A stretch of 64,000 bases of DNA from Brachybacterium subflavum (GCF_009299795.1 NZ_VIGP01000005.1:248001-312000), one strand, 5' to 3'. Positions 17,489-27,210 are shown, counted from the stretch's first letter. Notes: a model not told the origin generated them from the sequence alone. Program-made: numbers and translations.

Positions 17489-18439
17489 TCAGTTGGCACC
17501 GATCATCGAGCGTCGCCAGTCCCGAGCCCCGTTCTCCGGCCGCGCACCGACACTGCTGATCACCAGGTCAGGACGCTCCTCGCGGTCACACGTCGCAATC
17601 CATCCGCCGGTGGCCGAGATGATCCCTGCGGGTGAGACCGGCGCGTTGGACGTCGGCACGCTGTATCCGATCGCGAACCCCTGGTGACGCGCCGCGACGC
17701 GCGCCGAGCTGCTGAGCGTCTCCGCCTCGGCAGGGTCTCCCGGTCCCTGGGTGGAGAACAGGACGACATCGACGCCGAGGTCCTCGTATCCGACGAAGAT
17801 GTCCTCGAAGAGCACCTCGAGCCCTGAGGCGATGCCGAAGGTCACGCCGTTCTTCGTGAACGTCGCTGGCCGATCGCCCTGCTCGTAGAGGTAGGCCGCC
17901 TTGGAGCGCGACAGACGCCTCTCGTCGTATCGCACGACATCGCGCCCGTGCTCGTCGATCGCGAGGATGCTGGTGCTGGGCCGCCCCGCTTCGTTGCGCG
18001 TCTGGGCGCCGATCACGACGGAGAGCGCGAGCTGCCGGGCAGCTGAGCGGATTCCCGCCAGTGCCGTGTTCAGCGCGTCCCACGGGTACGCGGACCAGTC
18101 GGCCTCACCGAGGTCTGGCGCCCTGTTGGAGAGGGAGCGCTTGTCCGGGAAGCAGAGCGCTGCCTCGGGGAACTGGATGATGTCTGCGCCGCCTGATCGG
18201 GCGCGCCGCATGAGCTCTCGGATCTCGCGTGCAGCAGCCTCGAAACCCTCGATGTCGAAGGGATCGTGGCGCGGCGTCGTCTGGGCGACGGCGAGTCGGA
18301 TCTGCGGATCTGCGGTGATGTCTGAGTGCACGGTGTCTCCCTGATCTGAGCGGACGTGCCGGAGAGCAGACGTGTAGGACTCACCCGTACGAGCCATGCG
18401 GCGTCGCACGTGCTTCTTGAGTGATCGATTGGCTGTCAT
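17489..18439 (-). CDS. Carbon-nitrogen hydrolase-fold protein lacking the catalytic Cys and Lys
   Basis: A 316-residue nitrilase-superfamily protein. The catalytic Glu position is kept (ADIIQFPEAALCF, Glu92). The Lys position reads YDERRL (Glu173) and the Cys position reads FGIASGLEVLFED (Gly206) where active members have GxICYDxxFPE. It is therefore predicted to be a pseudoenzyme or to use different chemistry. The N-terminus is an extra basic segment, RSLKKHVRRRMARTGESYTS at residues 5-24, which I recall as an accessory stretch on other actinobacterial proteins. The ATG at 18439 follows GGGAG. It stands alone, and the frame is intact with normal codon use, so it is not simply decayed. Confidence 0.75.
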   Translation of the reverse strand: MTANRSLKKHVRRRMARTGESYTSALRHVRSDQGDTVHSDITADPQIRLAVAQTTPRHDPFDIEGFEAAAREIRELMRRARSGGADIIQFPEAALCFPDKRSLSNRAPDLGEADWSAYPWDALNTALAGIRSAARQLALSVVIGAQTRNEAGRPSTSILAIDEHGRDVVRYDERRLSRSKAAYLYEQGDRPATFTKNGVTFGIASGLEVLFEDIFVGYEDLGVDVVLFSTQGPGDPAEAETLSSSARVAARHQGFAIGYSVPTSNAPVSPAGIISATGGWIATCDREERPDLVISSVGARPENGARDWRRSMIGAN

Positions 18440-18766
18440 CCGGACTCCCGCGTGCCCCCGGCTCGTTCCCCAGCAACTGCACCGGATGGCGCGAGTGTTC
18501 GTCGACAGCGCCCGGAGACTGAGTCCCTTTGCCCCGGAGAACCGATGGTGCGGTGGGCTCGCGCTGGGGGCGAGCGTTCGGGGTTCGGCATTGGGCATGC
18601 CGTGTGAGCGTCACCGAATCACACAAGACCGGACAGCGCAAGACCAGCAGTCGCCTCCGCCCTGCTCGGTGAGCTTCTCGCTCCTGGGCCATCGCCGTAC
18701 TGCGAACGCTCCGACACGCCACGTATTGTCGGCGATCCGACCCGCACCCGGCACAACTCACTGAAG
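18440..18766. other. Gene-free stretch with lower GC
   Basis: About 330 bases separate the divergent nitrilase-fold gene and the small protein at 18767. I see no coding signature or strong dyad. A possible -10 box TATTGT occurs at 18724-18729, which would give the small gene a leader of about 30 bases. Confidence 0.4.
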
Positions 18767-18958
18767 ATGGTCGACATGGACGATCACGACCTCGACAACG
18801 CGGAGGCCCAGCTGTCCTCCCTGCTGCACAAGTGCGAGTCCGTGCTGCGCAACAGCACTCTCAGTCCGTCGAGACGATCGATGATGACCCGTCGCGTCGA
18901 AGCGCTCCGCACGGCTCTCTCCCTCGTGGCGGACGCGCGGGATCGCAGCGGGAGCTAA
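18767..18958 (+). CDS. Small hypothetical helical protein
   Basis: A 63-residue acidic-then-basic protein predicted to be almost entirely helical (AEAQLSSLLHKCESVLRN, SPSRRSMMTRRVEALRTALS). It has one cysteine and no membrane segment. A second in-frame ATG three codons downstream (MDDHDLDNAEA) is an equally good start. Its length and helical pair resemble short conserved actinobacterial proteins of unknown role, but I cannot name a family. The downstream kinase-like gene has its own promoter box, so it is probably monocistronic. Confidence 0.55.
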   Translation: MVDMDDHDLDNAEAQLSSLLHKCESVLRNSTLSPSRRSMMTRRVEALRTALSLVADARDRSGS

Positions 18959-19033
18959 GAGGCGACCGCGAGATGGTGGACGCAGCTCGCCTTCCTCGAG
19001 ACGTACCTCGATGATCCCCGCGCACCCCACCAC

Positions 19034-19039
19034 TAAGCT
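19034..19039 (+). promoter_or_regulatory. Leaderless -10 box TAAGCT
   Basis: TAAGCT ends 7 bases before the GTG at 19047 and is the reason I place the start there rather than at the upstream ATG (19011). Confidence 0.55.
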
Positions 19040-19046
19040 GAGCCCC

Positions 19047-20225
19047 GTGCCCGTCCACCCGCTCACCGCTGAGCGCCTCGAGACGATCCGCGCCGCGCTG
19101 GCCCGGATCGCCGGCGGCGATATCCACGTCGTGTCCGTGCGCCATCTGGGTCATGACTGGGCGCCGGTCTCGCGAGTGGTCCTGGATCGCGATGTCCCGG
19201 GCGTCGGCTCGAGCGTGGTGGTGAAGACGCGCCGGGTCGACGGACCCGGCCACGGCGGCCCGGCTTTACTCCGCCGCGAGGCCGCGGCGCTGCGCACCGC
19301 CGCCGCGAGCGGCGTCAGCGCCCCGCCGATCCTCATGGACGACGCCGCGGGCGTCGTGCTCCAGAGCGATCTGGGCGCGTGGCCCACGCTGCAGGAGCAT
19401 CTGCTCGGACGCGATCCTGCGGGGGCCGCGCAGGCGATGACACAGATGGGGACCACCGTCGGCCGGCTCCATGCTGCGACTCTCGGCCGCGACGCCGAGC
19501 ATGCGCGGCATCTCGCCCCTCTCGGCTCCGACGTGACGACCGGCGAGGTCTACACCTATGGCATGGAGGCCTGGGACGAGATCGCGCACGCCTGCGCCGC
19601 CACGGGGCTGCCCGCGGGCGACCGAGCGCGAGAGGAGTTGGCCTGTCTCCTCCGGCGGTCGGCGCGCCCCGCCTGCGGCAGAGTGCTGATCCACGTGGAC
19701 CTGAATCCGACGAACGTCCTGATCACGCCCGAGGGAGCGAAGCTCGTCGACTTCGAGGGCAGCCGCGTCGGGCATCCCGGGATCGATGCGTGCTTCCTGC
19801 ACTACCCGTTCCCCCACCACAGCGCGCCCTGGGCCGTTCTGCCCGAGGGCGTGACCGCAGCCGCCGCAGCCGCATACCGCGCGGCGCTGGCGGCGGGCGG
19901 CGCGGAGCGCATCCTCAAGCACCACGATCAGATGCTCGCCGACGGAGCAGCGGTCGTGCTCATCGAGCGGCTGCGCAGGCTGCCGCGCATCGCCCAGGCG
20001 GATCAGACCCCCGAGGACGCGCGGCGCCGACGCGGCCAGATGGTGCAGCAGATCCGCGCGTTCCTGCGGATCGCGGACTCGTCAGAGGAATTGGTCGCGC
20101 TCCGGGACTGGCTGCGGGAGCTCGCGGACACGATGACCGCGCGGTGGCCCGAAGCGGAGGATCCTCCGCCGCCGCTGTTCCCGGTCTTCGCCGCGGATCC
20201 CGACGTGCCCGGCAGCGGGACCTGA
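19047..20225 (+). CDS. Phosphotransferase-family kinase-like protein
   Basis: A 392-residue member of the APH/choline-kinase superfamily. The catalytic loop is VLIHVDLNPTNVLITPEG, with Val replacing the usual Gly of HGD, and the metal motif is KLVDFEGSRVGHPG. The N-lobe includes SVVVKTRRVDGPGHGGPALL, and the C-terminal helical region is unusually long (HHDQMLADGAAVVLIERLRR onward). The GTG at 19047 is chosen because a TAAGCT box lies 7 bases upstream; the frame is open 12 codons further. A rare TTA leucine codon occurs near 19265. The substrate is unknown. The 3' end is convergent with hutH, 20 bases apart. Confidence 0.8.
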   Translation: MPVHPLTAERLETIRAALARIAGGDIHVVSVRHLGHDWAPVSRVVLDRDVPGVGSSVVVKTRRVDGPGHGGPALLRREAAALRTAAASGVSAPPILMDDAAGVVLQSDLGAWPTLQEHLLGRDPAGAAQAMTQMGTTVGRLHAATLGRDAEHARHLAPLGSDVTTGEVYTYGMEAWDEIAHACAATGLPAGDRAREELACLLRRSARPACGRVLIHVDLNPTNVLITPEGAKLVDFEGSRVGHPGIDACFLHYPFPHHSAPWAVLPEGVTAAAAAAYRAALAAGGAERILKHHDQMLADGAAVVLIERLRRLPRIAQADQTPEDARRRRGQMVQQIRAFLRIADSSEELVALRDWLRELADTMTARWPEAEDPPPPLFPVFAADPDVPGSGT

Positions 20226-20245
20226 CGCACCCCGTCTCCGCCGCC

Positions 20246-21823
20246 TCACCCCAGCTTCCCCACGACCCCCTCGACCGCCGCGAGCACCGACCCGTCGGCC
20301 AGGATCTCCTCCGCCGCGGCGATGTCGGGCGCGAGGAAGCGGTCCGGGCCGGGCCCCTCGACCCTCTCGCGCAGCACCGCGATCGCCGCGGCCGATGCCG
20401 CAGACGGCGCGAGCGGCGCCCGCAGGTCGATCGCGCGGGCGGCCATGAGCAGCTCGATCGCGAGCACGCGGCGCAGGCAGTCCACGGAGCGGCGCAGCTT
20501 GCGGGCGGCGTGCCAGCCCATCGACACGTGGTCCTCCTGCATCGCCGAGGACGGGATCGAGTCGACGCTCGCCGGCACCGCGAGGCGCTTCATCTCCGAG
20601 ACCAGTGCCGCCTGCGTGTACTGGGCGATCATGAAGCCGGAGTCCACGCCCGGGTCGTCGGCCAGGAACGGCGGGAGGCCGTGGGAGCGGGACTTGTCGA
20701 GCATGCGGTCGCTGCGGCGCTCGGAGATCGAGGCGAGGTCGGCGGCGACCACGGCCAGGAAGTCCAGGACGTAGGCGACGGGCGCGCCGTGGAAGTTGCC
20801 GTTCGAGGTGACCTCGCCGTCGGCCAGCACCACGGGGTTGTCGATCGCGGCGGCGATCTCGCGCTGGGCGACGGTGCGGGCGTGGGCGATCGTGTCCCGA
20901 GCACCGCCCGCGACCTGCGGGGCGCAGCGCAGTGAGTACGCGTCCTGCACGCGCGAGCCCTCGGCGGCGACGTCCGCGATGATCGGCGAGCCCTCGAGCA
21001 GGGCCAGGATGTTCGCGGCCGACGCCGCCTGCCCCGGGTGCGGTCGCAGCGGCATGTGCAGCTCGGGGCGGAACACGCTGTCGCGCCCGCGCAGGCCCTG
21101 CACCGTGAGCGCCGTGGTGAGGTCGGCGATGCTCACGAGCTCCTCGAGGTCGGCGAGGGCCATGAGCAGCATGCCGAGCATGCCGTCGGTGCCGTTGATG
21201 AGGGCCAGGCCCTCCTTCTCCTCGAGCAGCACGGGCTCGATGCCCGCCTCGGCCAGCAGCTCGGGCACGGGGCGCTCGATTCCGTCGGCCCCGCGGGCGC
21301 GCCCCTCCCCCATCAGCACGATCGCGCAGTGGGCGAGCGGCGCCAGATCGCCCGAGCAGCCCAGCGAGCCGAACTCGTGGACGATCGGCGTGATGCCCGC
21401 GTTCAGCAGCGCGAGCATCGTCTCGAGCACCACCGGGCGCACGCCGGTATGGCCAGTGGCCAGGGTCTTCGCGCGCAGGAGCATGAGCGCGCGCACCACC
21501 TCGGGCTCGACCTCGTCGCCGGTGCCGGCGGCGTGGGAGCGGATCAGCGAGCGCTGCAGGGCGTGGCGCATGGACGGCTCGATCGAGGTGTCCGCGAGCG
21601 CCCCGAAGCCGGTGGAGACCCCGTAGACCGGGGCGTGGCCGGGGGCGGCGAGCGCGTCGATGTGGGCGCGCACGCGGGCGACCTCCTCGCGGGCGGCCGG
21701 GTCGAGCTCGACCCGGGCGCCGCGGCGGGCGACGGCCAGGACGTCGGCCGGGGCGAGATCGCTGCCGGCCAGGATGATGGTCTCGCGGGGATCGGCCGAC
21801 GGGGCGGCGGGGGCTGTGGTCAT
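20246..21823 (-). CDS. hutH: Histidine ammonia-lyase
   Basis: HutH deaminates L-histidine to urocanate, the first step of histidine catabolism. The 525-residue protein shows YGVSTGFGALAD near residue 67, the MIO-forming triad region FGSLGCSGDLAPLAH with Cys156-Ser157-Gly158, and SSAMQEDHVSMGWHAARKLR toward the C-terminus. The CSG form in place of ASG is, from memory, usual in actinobacterial HutH. It is the last gene of the minus-strand hutU-hutI-hutH set, 115 bases after hutI. That gap holds a 20-base tandem repeat. A second, broken copy of the 3' end of a hutH gene lies at 11382-11459. Confidence 0.95.
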   Translation of the reverse strand: MTTAPAAPSADPRETIILAGSDLAPADVLAVARRGARVELDPAAREEVARVRAHIDALAAPGHAPVYGVSTGFGALADTSIEPSMRHALQRSLIRSHAAGTGDEVEPEVVRALMLLRAKTLATGHTGVRPVVLETMLALLNAGITPIVHEFGSLGCSGDLAPLAHCAIVLMGEGRARGADGIERPVPELLAEAGIEPVLLEEKEGLALINGTDGMLGMLLMALADLEELVSIADLTTALTVQGLRGRDSVFRPELHMPLRPHPGQAASAANILALLEGSPIIADVAAEGSRVQDAYSLRCAPQVAGGARDTIAHARTVAQREIAAAIDNPVVLADGEVTSNGNFHGAPVAYVLDFLAVVAADLASISERRSDRMLDKSRSHGLPPFLADDPGVDSGFMIAQYTQAALVSEMKRLAVPASVDSIPSSAMQEDHVSMGWHAARKLRRSVDCLRRVLAIELLMAARAIDLRAPLAPSAASAAAIAVLRERVEGPGPDRFLAPDIAAAEEILADGSVLAAVEGVVGKLG

Positions 21824-21890
21824 CGCGGAAGGGGTCCTCTCGTGCGGGGCGTCGGGGGGGGTCGGCGGGGCGGACAGGCAGTCCGGAGGG

Positions 21891-21930
21891 CGTACGGGTG
21901 GTCGGGCGGGCGTACGAGCGGTCGGGCGGG
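21891..21930. repeat. Two 20-base tandem repeats between hutI and hutH
   Basis: Two adjacent copies of cgtacgggtggtcgggcggg and cgtacgagcggtcgggcggg, differing at 2 of 20 positions, lie in the hutI-hutH gap. Each starts with the palindrome CGTACG. Confidence 0.8.
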
Positions 21931-21938
21931 TCGCCGCG

Positions 21939-23261
21939 TCAGACGAAGCGCCGGCCGCGGCGCCGCACCTGGTGGGTGAGCGGCATGCCGGGGCGGTAGG
22001 CGAGGTGGATCGCGGCGGGCGCGTCGAGGACGTGCAGGTCGGCGCGTGCGCCGACGCCCAGATGGCCGACGTCGCAGCGGCGCAGGGCGAGCGCCCCGCC
22101 GCGGGTGGCGGCGCGGATCGCCTCGGCGAGGCTCAGGTGCATCTGCAGCACGGCGGTCGCGACGCAGAAGCCCATGGCGCTCGTATAGGAGGTGCCGGGG
22201 TTGCAGTTGCTCGCGATCGCGACGTGCGCCCCGGCGTCCAGCAGGGCGCGGGCGGGCGCGAGCGGGGCGCGGGTGGAGAGGTCGCAGGCCGGCAGCACGG
22301 TCGCGACCGTCGGCCCCTGATCGACCGCGAGCAGTCCTGCCCGCGCGCCGGGCACGACGGGCCGACCGGCGGTCCCCGCGAGTGCCTCCACGTCGGCCGC
22401 ATCGAGATGGTTCACGTGGTCGACGCTCGCCGCGTGCTCCTCGACCGCGAGCCGCACCCCGCGCTGCGCGCCGGAGAGCTGGTTGCCGTGGACGCGCAGG
22501 CCGAGCCCGGCGGTGCGGCCCGCCTCCAGGACGCGGCGGGAGGCGGCGGTGTCGAAGGCGCCGTCCTCGCAGAACACATCGATCCAGCGCACGCTGCCGC
22601 GCACCGCCTCGAGCATCGGGCCGAGGATGAGCTCGAGGTACTCGGCAGGGCCCGGGCGGCCGTCCTCCCCGTCGTACTCGGAGGGCACCAGGTGCGCGCC
22701 CAGGAACGTGGCCTCGTCGAGCGCGCCGTCGGCGACGAGGCGGGCGGCGAGCGCGGCGGCGCGGGCCTCGTCGGCCACGGTGAGGCCGTACCCCGTCTTC
22801 GTCTCGACGGTGGTGGTGCCGCCCGCGACGGCCTCGCCGATCCGCGCCCTGACCAGCGCTTCCAGGCGCGCGTCGTCCGCGGTGCGGGTCGCGTCCGTGG
22901 TGACCTGGATGCCGCCGGCGGCGTAGGACTGCCCGGCCATGCGGGCCTCGAACTCGGCCGAGCGGTCGCCGTCGAAGATCAGGTGCGAGTGGGAGTCGAC
23001 CCAGCCGGGCAGCACGGCGCGCCCGCCCAGGTCGACGCGCTCGTCGGCCGCCGGGGCATGGGCCGACGGGCCCGTCCAGGCGATCCGTCCGTCCTCGATG
23101 ACGAGAGCGGCGTCGCGGAGGATCTGGCCGTCGGCCGCACCGCGCTCGGTCTCCTCCTCGAGCGCCGGGTCCAGCGTCCACAGCTCGCTGATGCCGGTGA
23201 GAACGGTGGTCGACTCGGTGGTCATGGTGGTCCCGGTGGTCGTGGTGGTCACAGCGTTCAC
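21939..23261 (-). CDS. hutI: Imidazolonepropionase
   Basis: HutI hydrolyses 4-imidazolone-5-propionate to N-formimidoyl-L-glutamate, the third step of histidine degradation. The 440-residue amidohydrolase has the metal motif DSHSHLIF (His91, His93), [38 protein letters not shown] and the metal-binding region [17 protein letters not shown]. The GTG start overlaps the hutU stop by four bases (GTGA), showing translational coupling. An internal ATG at 23225 is a less likely start. The N-terminal run of Thr codons ([16 protein letters not shown]) is low-complexity and outside the conserved domain. Confidence 0.95.
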   Translation of the reverse strand: MNAVTTTTTGTTMTTESTTVLTGISELWTLDPALEEETERGAADGQILRDAALVIEDGRIAWTGPSAHAPAADERVDLGGRAVLPGWVDSHSHLIFDGDRSAEFEARMAGQSYAAGGIQVTTDATRTADDARLEALVRARIGEAVAGGTTTVETKTGYGLTVADEARAAALAARLVADGALDEATFLGAHLVPSEYDGEDGRPGPAEYLELILGPMLEAVRGSVRWIDVFCEDGAFDTAASRRVLEAGRTAGLGLRVHGNQLSGAQRGVRLAVEEHAASVDHVNHLDAADVEALAGTAGRPVVPGARAGLLAVDQGPTVATVLPACDLSTRAPLAPARALLDAGAHVAIASNCNPGTSYTSAMGFCVATAVLQMHLSLAEAIRAATRGGALALRRCDVGHLGVGARADLHVLDAPAAIHLAYRPGMPLTHQVRRRGRRFV

Positions 23262-25012
23262 CCCTTCGCCGGCGCCGCGCTCGCGCCGGCCCTCTCCGAG
23301 GCCTCGCGCTGGGCGGCCTCGGGATCCTCGGCGTCGCGGACGTGCGGCGGCATCGGCACCCGCACGCCGCGCTCCTCGGCGACCTCGGCGGCCCGGGAGT
23401 AGCCCGCGTCGACGTGCCGGATCACGCCCATGGCCGGGTCGTTCGTGAGCAGGCGCTCGAGCTTGCGTGCGGCGAGCTCGGTCCCGTCGGCCACCCCGAC
23501 CTGGCCGGCATGGATCGAGCGGCCGATGCCGACGCCGCCGCCGTGGTGGATCGACACCCAGGTCGCGCCGGAGGAGGTCGAGGTGAGCGCGTTCAGCAGC
23601 GGCCAGTCGGCGATCGCGTCGGAGCCGTCGAGCATGCCCTCGGTCTCGCGGTAGGGGCTCGCGACGGATCCGGAGTCCAGGTGGTCGCGGCCGATGACGA
23701 TCGGGGCCTTGACCTTCCCGGCGCGCACGAGGTCGTTGAAGAGCCGACCGGCCTTCGCGCGGTCGCCGTAGCCGAGCCAGCAGATGCGCGCGGGCAGCCC
23801 CTCGAACTCGACGAACTCGCCGGCCGCGTCGAGCCAGCGGTGCAGGTGCTCGTTCTCGGGGAACAGGTCCTTGAGGGCGGCGTCGGTGACGGCGATGTCC
23901 TCGGGGTCGCCGGAGAGCGCGACCCAGCGGAACGGGCCCAGGCCCTCGCAGAACAGGGGTCGGATGTAGGCGGGGACGAAGCCGGGGAAGGCGAAGGCGC
24001 GCTCGCAGCCGGCGCGGCGGGCCTCGTCGCGGATCGAGTTGCCGTAGTCGAAGACCTCCGCGCCCTCATCCGCGAACTCCACCATGGCCTGCACCTGGCG
24101 GGCCATCGATTCGCGGGACTTCTTGGTGAAGCCCTCAGGATCGGCCTCGGCCTCGGCATGCCAGGTCTGCAGGTCGTGCTCGAGCGGCAGGTACGAGAGG
24201 GGGTCGTGGGCGCTGGTCTGATCGGTGACGACGTCGATCCGCAGGTCACCGGCGCGGTGGCGGGCGAGGAGGGCAGGGAAGACGTCGGCCGCATTGCCGA
24301 CGATGCCGATCGAGACCGCGCGTTGCTGCTCGCGGGCGGCGTTCGCGCGGACGATCGCGTCCTCGAGGTCGTCGGCGATCTCCGTGAGATAGCGCTTGGC
24401 GACGCGGCGCTCCAGGCGCGTGCGGTCGACGTCGGCGATGAGGCAGACCCCGCCGTTCAGGGTGACGGCGAGGGGCTGCGCGCCGCCCATCCCGCCGCAG
24501 CCGCCGGTCAGCGTGATGGTGCCGGCGAGGCTGCCGCCGAAGCGCTGGGCCGCGACCGCAGCGAAGGTCTCGAAGGTGCCCTGGAGGATGCCCTGGGTGG
24601 CGATGTAGATCCAGGAGCCGGCGGTCATCTGGCCGTACATCATCAGGCCCTCGGCCTCGAGGCGGCGGAACTCGGGCCAGGTCGCCCAGTCGCCCACGAG
24701 GTTCGAGTTCGCGATCAGCACGCGCGGCGCCCACTCGTGGGTGCGCAGGATGCCGACGGGCTTCCCGGACTGGACCAGCAGGGTATCGTCGTCCGCGAGG
24801 TCGGCGAGGGAGGCGAGGATCGCGTCGAACGCCTCCCACGAGCGGGCGGCGCGGCCGGTGCCGCCGTAGACGACGAGGTCGTCGGGGCGCTCGGCGACCT
24901 CGGGGTCGAGGTTGTTCTGCAGCATGCGCAGCGGCGCCTCGGTCTGCCAGCTCTTCGCGGTGATCGCGGTGCCGCGCGGGGCGCGGACGGGACGGGCTCC
25001 TGGAAGGGTCAT
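23258..25012 (-). CDS. hutU: Urocanate hydratase
   Basis: HutU converts urocanate to 4-imidazolone-5-propionate using tightly bound NAD+. The 584-residue protein matches the family throughout: [20 protein letters not shown] at the N-terminus, [31 protein letters not shown], the NAD-binding [33 protein letters not shown], and [17 protein letters not shown] near the end. The ATG follows AGGAG. It is first in the minus-strand hut set and likely carries the promoter for hutI and hutH; I see no regulator gene beside it. Confidence 0.96.
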   Translation of the reverse strand: MTLPGARPVRAPRGTAITAKSWQTEAPLRMLQNNLDPEVAERPDDLVVYGGTGRAARSWEAFDAILASLADLADDDTLLVQSGKPVGILRTHEWAPRVLIANSNLVGDWATWPEFRRLEAEGLMMYGQMTAGSWIYIATQGILQGTFETFAAVAAQRFGGSLAGTITLTGGCGGMGGAQPLAVTLNGGVCLIADVDRTRLERRVAKRYLTEIADDLEDAIVRANAAREQQRAVSIGIVGNAADVFPALLARHRAGDLRIDVVTDQTSAHDPLSYLPLEHDLQTWHAEAEADPEGFTKKSRESMARQVQAMVEFADEGAEVFDYGNSIRDEARRAGCERAFAFPGFVPAYIRPLFCEGLGPFRWVALSGDPEDIAVTDAALKDLFPENEHLHRWLDAAGEFVEFEGLPARICWLGYGDRAKAGRLFNDLVRAGKVKAPIVIGRDHLDSGSVASPYRETEGMLDGSDAIADWPLLNALTSTSSGATWVSIHHGGGVGIGRSIHAGQVGVADGTELAARKLERLLTNDPAMGVIRHVDAGYSRAAEVAEERGVRVPMPPHVRDAEDPEAAQREASERAGASAAPAKG

Positions 25013-25188
25013 CGTCGGCTCCTGGATCGTGGGGGCTCACGTGCTCCCACAGGACAGCACCGCGCGCCCTCCCATGCCGAGGAATCGCGGCCGTTGCGTC
25101 CGGCATCTCGGACGCATGAGCTGTGAGCTGTCCTTCTTCTCGTGTGTCAGCGACCGGTCGCGGCACCTGTCGGGGCGCCGCGCACCGT

Positions 25189-26022
25189 TCAGACACCCGC
25201 GGCGTCCCGCTCCCGGCGCACCAGCTCCCACGTGCGCACGAGGCGCGGGACCGTGAGGATCGCCAGGCCGCCGATCATGTTCAGCGGGATCACCCAGCTG
25301 CACCAGACCAGCCAGTCCATGTAGCCGATGTCGGCCCCGGCGTGCATCGCGCCGAAGATGATGGCGGAGGACAGGGCGCCGTGGTGCATGGAGAGGCCGA
25401 CCACGAGCAGGCCCGAGATGAGCGAGTTCGCGAGCGTCGCGATGCCTTCGCTCGAGCCCTGGTTCATGCGCGTGATCAGAGTGATCGTGAAGCCCGCGAG
25501 CAGGGCGAGCGAGCCGGTCTCCACGGTCAGGCCGTGCTCCATGTAACCGGCCGCGGAGTCCGCGAGCACGTCGTCGAAGCGCGGGAAGGCCGCGACCACC
25601 AGCCAGGTGAACGCCCACCCGCCGATGAGGTTGGTGACCAGCGTCGAGATCCACAGCCTCAGCAGCTGGGTCCAAGTGCCGTGGCGGGAGACCACCGCGT
25701 TGATCGGCACCAGGAAGTCCTCGGTGAACAGCTCGGAATGGGCCAGTCGGAGCGCGTAGAGGCCGATCCCGAAGGCGAGGCCGCCCAGCAGCTTCGACCC
25801 TGTCGCATCCACCACCGCGAGCATCGCCAGCAGACCGATGCCCACGTCGATGCCACCGAAGAGGCCCGTCACCACCAGGGCGCGCCACGTGCGGTTCAGC
25901 CGGTTCGCGCCCTCGGTCACCGTGTTCTCGAACTCCTGGACCAGGGCGTCCTCGACGGGCTCCTCGCTCGCACCGAGCCGGCGACGCTCATCGGCTGCGG
26001 CCTTCCGGGAATGATCGGCCAT
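25189..26022 (-). CDS. Formate/nitrite transporter (FNT) family channel
   Basis: A 277-residue inner-membrane protein of the FNT family, which forms pentameric channels for formate, nitrite or related small anions. A soluble N-terminal segment of about 45 residues (SRKAAADERRRLGASEEPVE) precedes six hydrophobic helices. Family-like loops include HSELFTEDFLVPINAVVSRH, the region equivalent to the FNT omega loop, and SMHHGALSSAIIFGAMHAGA. It sits between hutU and the divergent hutG. A link to hut is inference: HutG yields formamide, from which formate could arise. It could also be unrelated to the pathway. Confidence 0.85.
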   Translation of the reverse strand: MADHSRKAAADERRRLGASEEPVEDALVQEFENTVTEGANRLNRTWRALVVTGLFGGIDVGIGLLAMLAVVDATGSKLLGGLAFGIGLYALRLAHSELFTEDFLVPINAVVSRHGTWTQLLRLWISTLVTNLIGGWAFTWLVVAAFPRFDDVLADSAAGYMEHGLTVETGSLALLAGFTITLITRMNQGSSEGIATLANSLISGLLVVGLSMHHGALSSAIIFGAMHAGADIGYMDWLVWCSWVIPLNMIGGLAILTVPRLVRTWELVRRERDAAGV

Positions 26023-26178
26023 CGTCTGCTCTGCTCTCTTCTGGAGGGACAGGTCCGTTCCGGGGCGGCCAGGGCATCGGCCGGAGCCGACGCGCGCGAC
26101 CTCGTCCGCCGAGTGCCATCATGGCACCGCGCACATCCCGTGCGAGATGCCGCACGGCCGAGACGGCGAGGAGACCCG

Positions 26179-27210
26179 ATGACGCGATCACCCGGCGAGG
26201 ACGACGCCCCGGTGTGGACCGGCCGACGGGACGGTGAGGGCCCCCAGCACGCGCGCTGGCACCAGAGCGTGCACGTGCGCGACGGTGCCGCCGGCGGCGC
26301 CGGGACCACTGGCGACGGGGAGGCCGGCGGCCCCCGGTCCGGCTCCCCGCACGTCGCGCTGCTCGGATTCCGCTCCGACGCGGGCGTGCGCCGCAACCGG
26401 GGTCGCGTCGGCGCGGCCGACGGTCCCGCCGCGCTGCGTCGCGCCCTGGCGCCGATGGCACTCCACGGCCCCCTCGCAGCCGGCGAGGTCGACCTGGTCG
26501 ACCTGGGTGACGCCGAGACGATCGGCGAGGACCTGGAGAGCGGGCAGGAGGCTGCCGCCGCCCTCACCGCACGGGCTCTCGACGACCCGGGAGCACGGCT
26601 CGTCGTGGTCCTCGGCGGAGGGCACGAGACCGCCTGGGCCTCGTACCGCGGACTCATGGACTCGCGCCTGGGGCCCGCCTCGGGGCGCCGCTGGGGGGTG
26701 CTGAACCTCGATGCGCACTTCGACCTGCGCGAGGAGGAGGTGCCGACATCGGGGACCCCCTTCGCGCAGATGGCGGCGGCCGAACGGTCAGCCGGCCGCG
26801 ACCTGCGCTACGCCGTGGTCGGGATCGCGGGCCCGTCGAACACGAGCGCCCTGTTCGCCGCGGCACGGGAGATCGGCGCCCGGTGGATGTCCGACCTGGA
26901 GTGCCTCGAGCAGGGGGCCGCAGGGATCCGCGACTTCGTCGAGGACTTCACGGCCGACCTCGATGTCCTCTACCTGACGATCGACCTGGACCTGATGCCC
27001 GCCGCGAACGCACCCGGGGTCTCGGCCCCCGCCGGACTCGGCGTGCCCGTGCCGCTCGTGATCGCCGCGGTGCAGGCCGCTGCGTCGAGCGGGAAGCTCG
27101 CGCTCGTGGACGTCGTCGAGCTCAACCCGCGCCTGGACATCGATTCCCGCACCGCGCGCACCGCGGCGCGGCTCATCGACGAGGCCGTGCGCGGCGCCGT
27201 CGGCGGTTGA
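26179..27210 (+). CDS. hutG: Formimidoylglutamase (ureohydrolase family)
   Basis: HutG hydrolyses N-formimidoyl-L-glutamate to glutamate and formamide, the last hut step. The 343-residue protein carries all binuclear Mn ligands of the arginase/agmatinase fold: GGGHE (His149), NLDAHFD (Asp178, His180, Asp182) and TIDLDL (Asp269, Asp271). The N-terminus has an extra Gly/Ala/Asp-rich insertion at residues 35-56. The ATG lies 8 bases after a GAGGAG. The hut context is what separates this from arginase or agmatinase; sequence alone does not. It is divergent from the FNT gene and convergent with the gene at 27220, 9 bases away. Confidence 0.9.
   Translation: MTRSPGEDDAPVWTGRRDGEGPQHARWHQSVHVRDGAAGGAGTTGDGEAGGPRSGSPHVALLGFRSDAGVRRNRGRVGAADGPAALRRALAPMALHGPLAAGEVDLVDLGDAETIGEDLESGQEAAAALTARALDDPGARLVVVLGGGHETAWASYRGLMDSRLGPASGRRWGVLNLDAHFDLREEEVPTSGTPFAQMAAAERSAGRDLRYAVVGIAGPSNTSALFAAAREIGARWMSDLECLEQGAAGIRDFVEDFTADLDVLYLTIDLDLMPAANAPGVSAPAGLGVPVPLVIAAVQAAASSGKLALVDVVELNPRLDIDSRTARTAARLIDEAVRGAVGG

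Noticed and set aside
20246..21823. Cys-Ser-Gly in place of Ala-Ser-Gly in HutH as a defect
   Set aside because: From memory this form is usual in actinobacterial histidine ammonia-lyases, and MIO can form from it.
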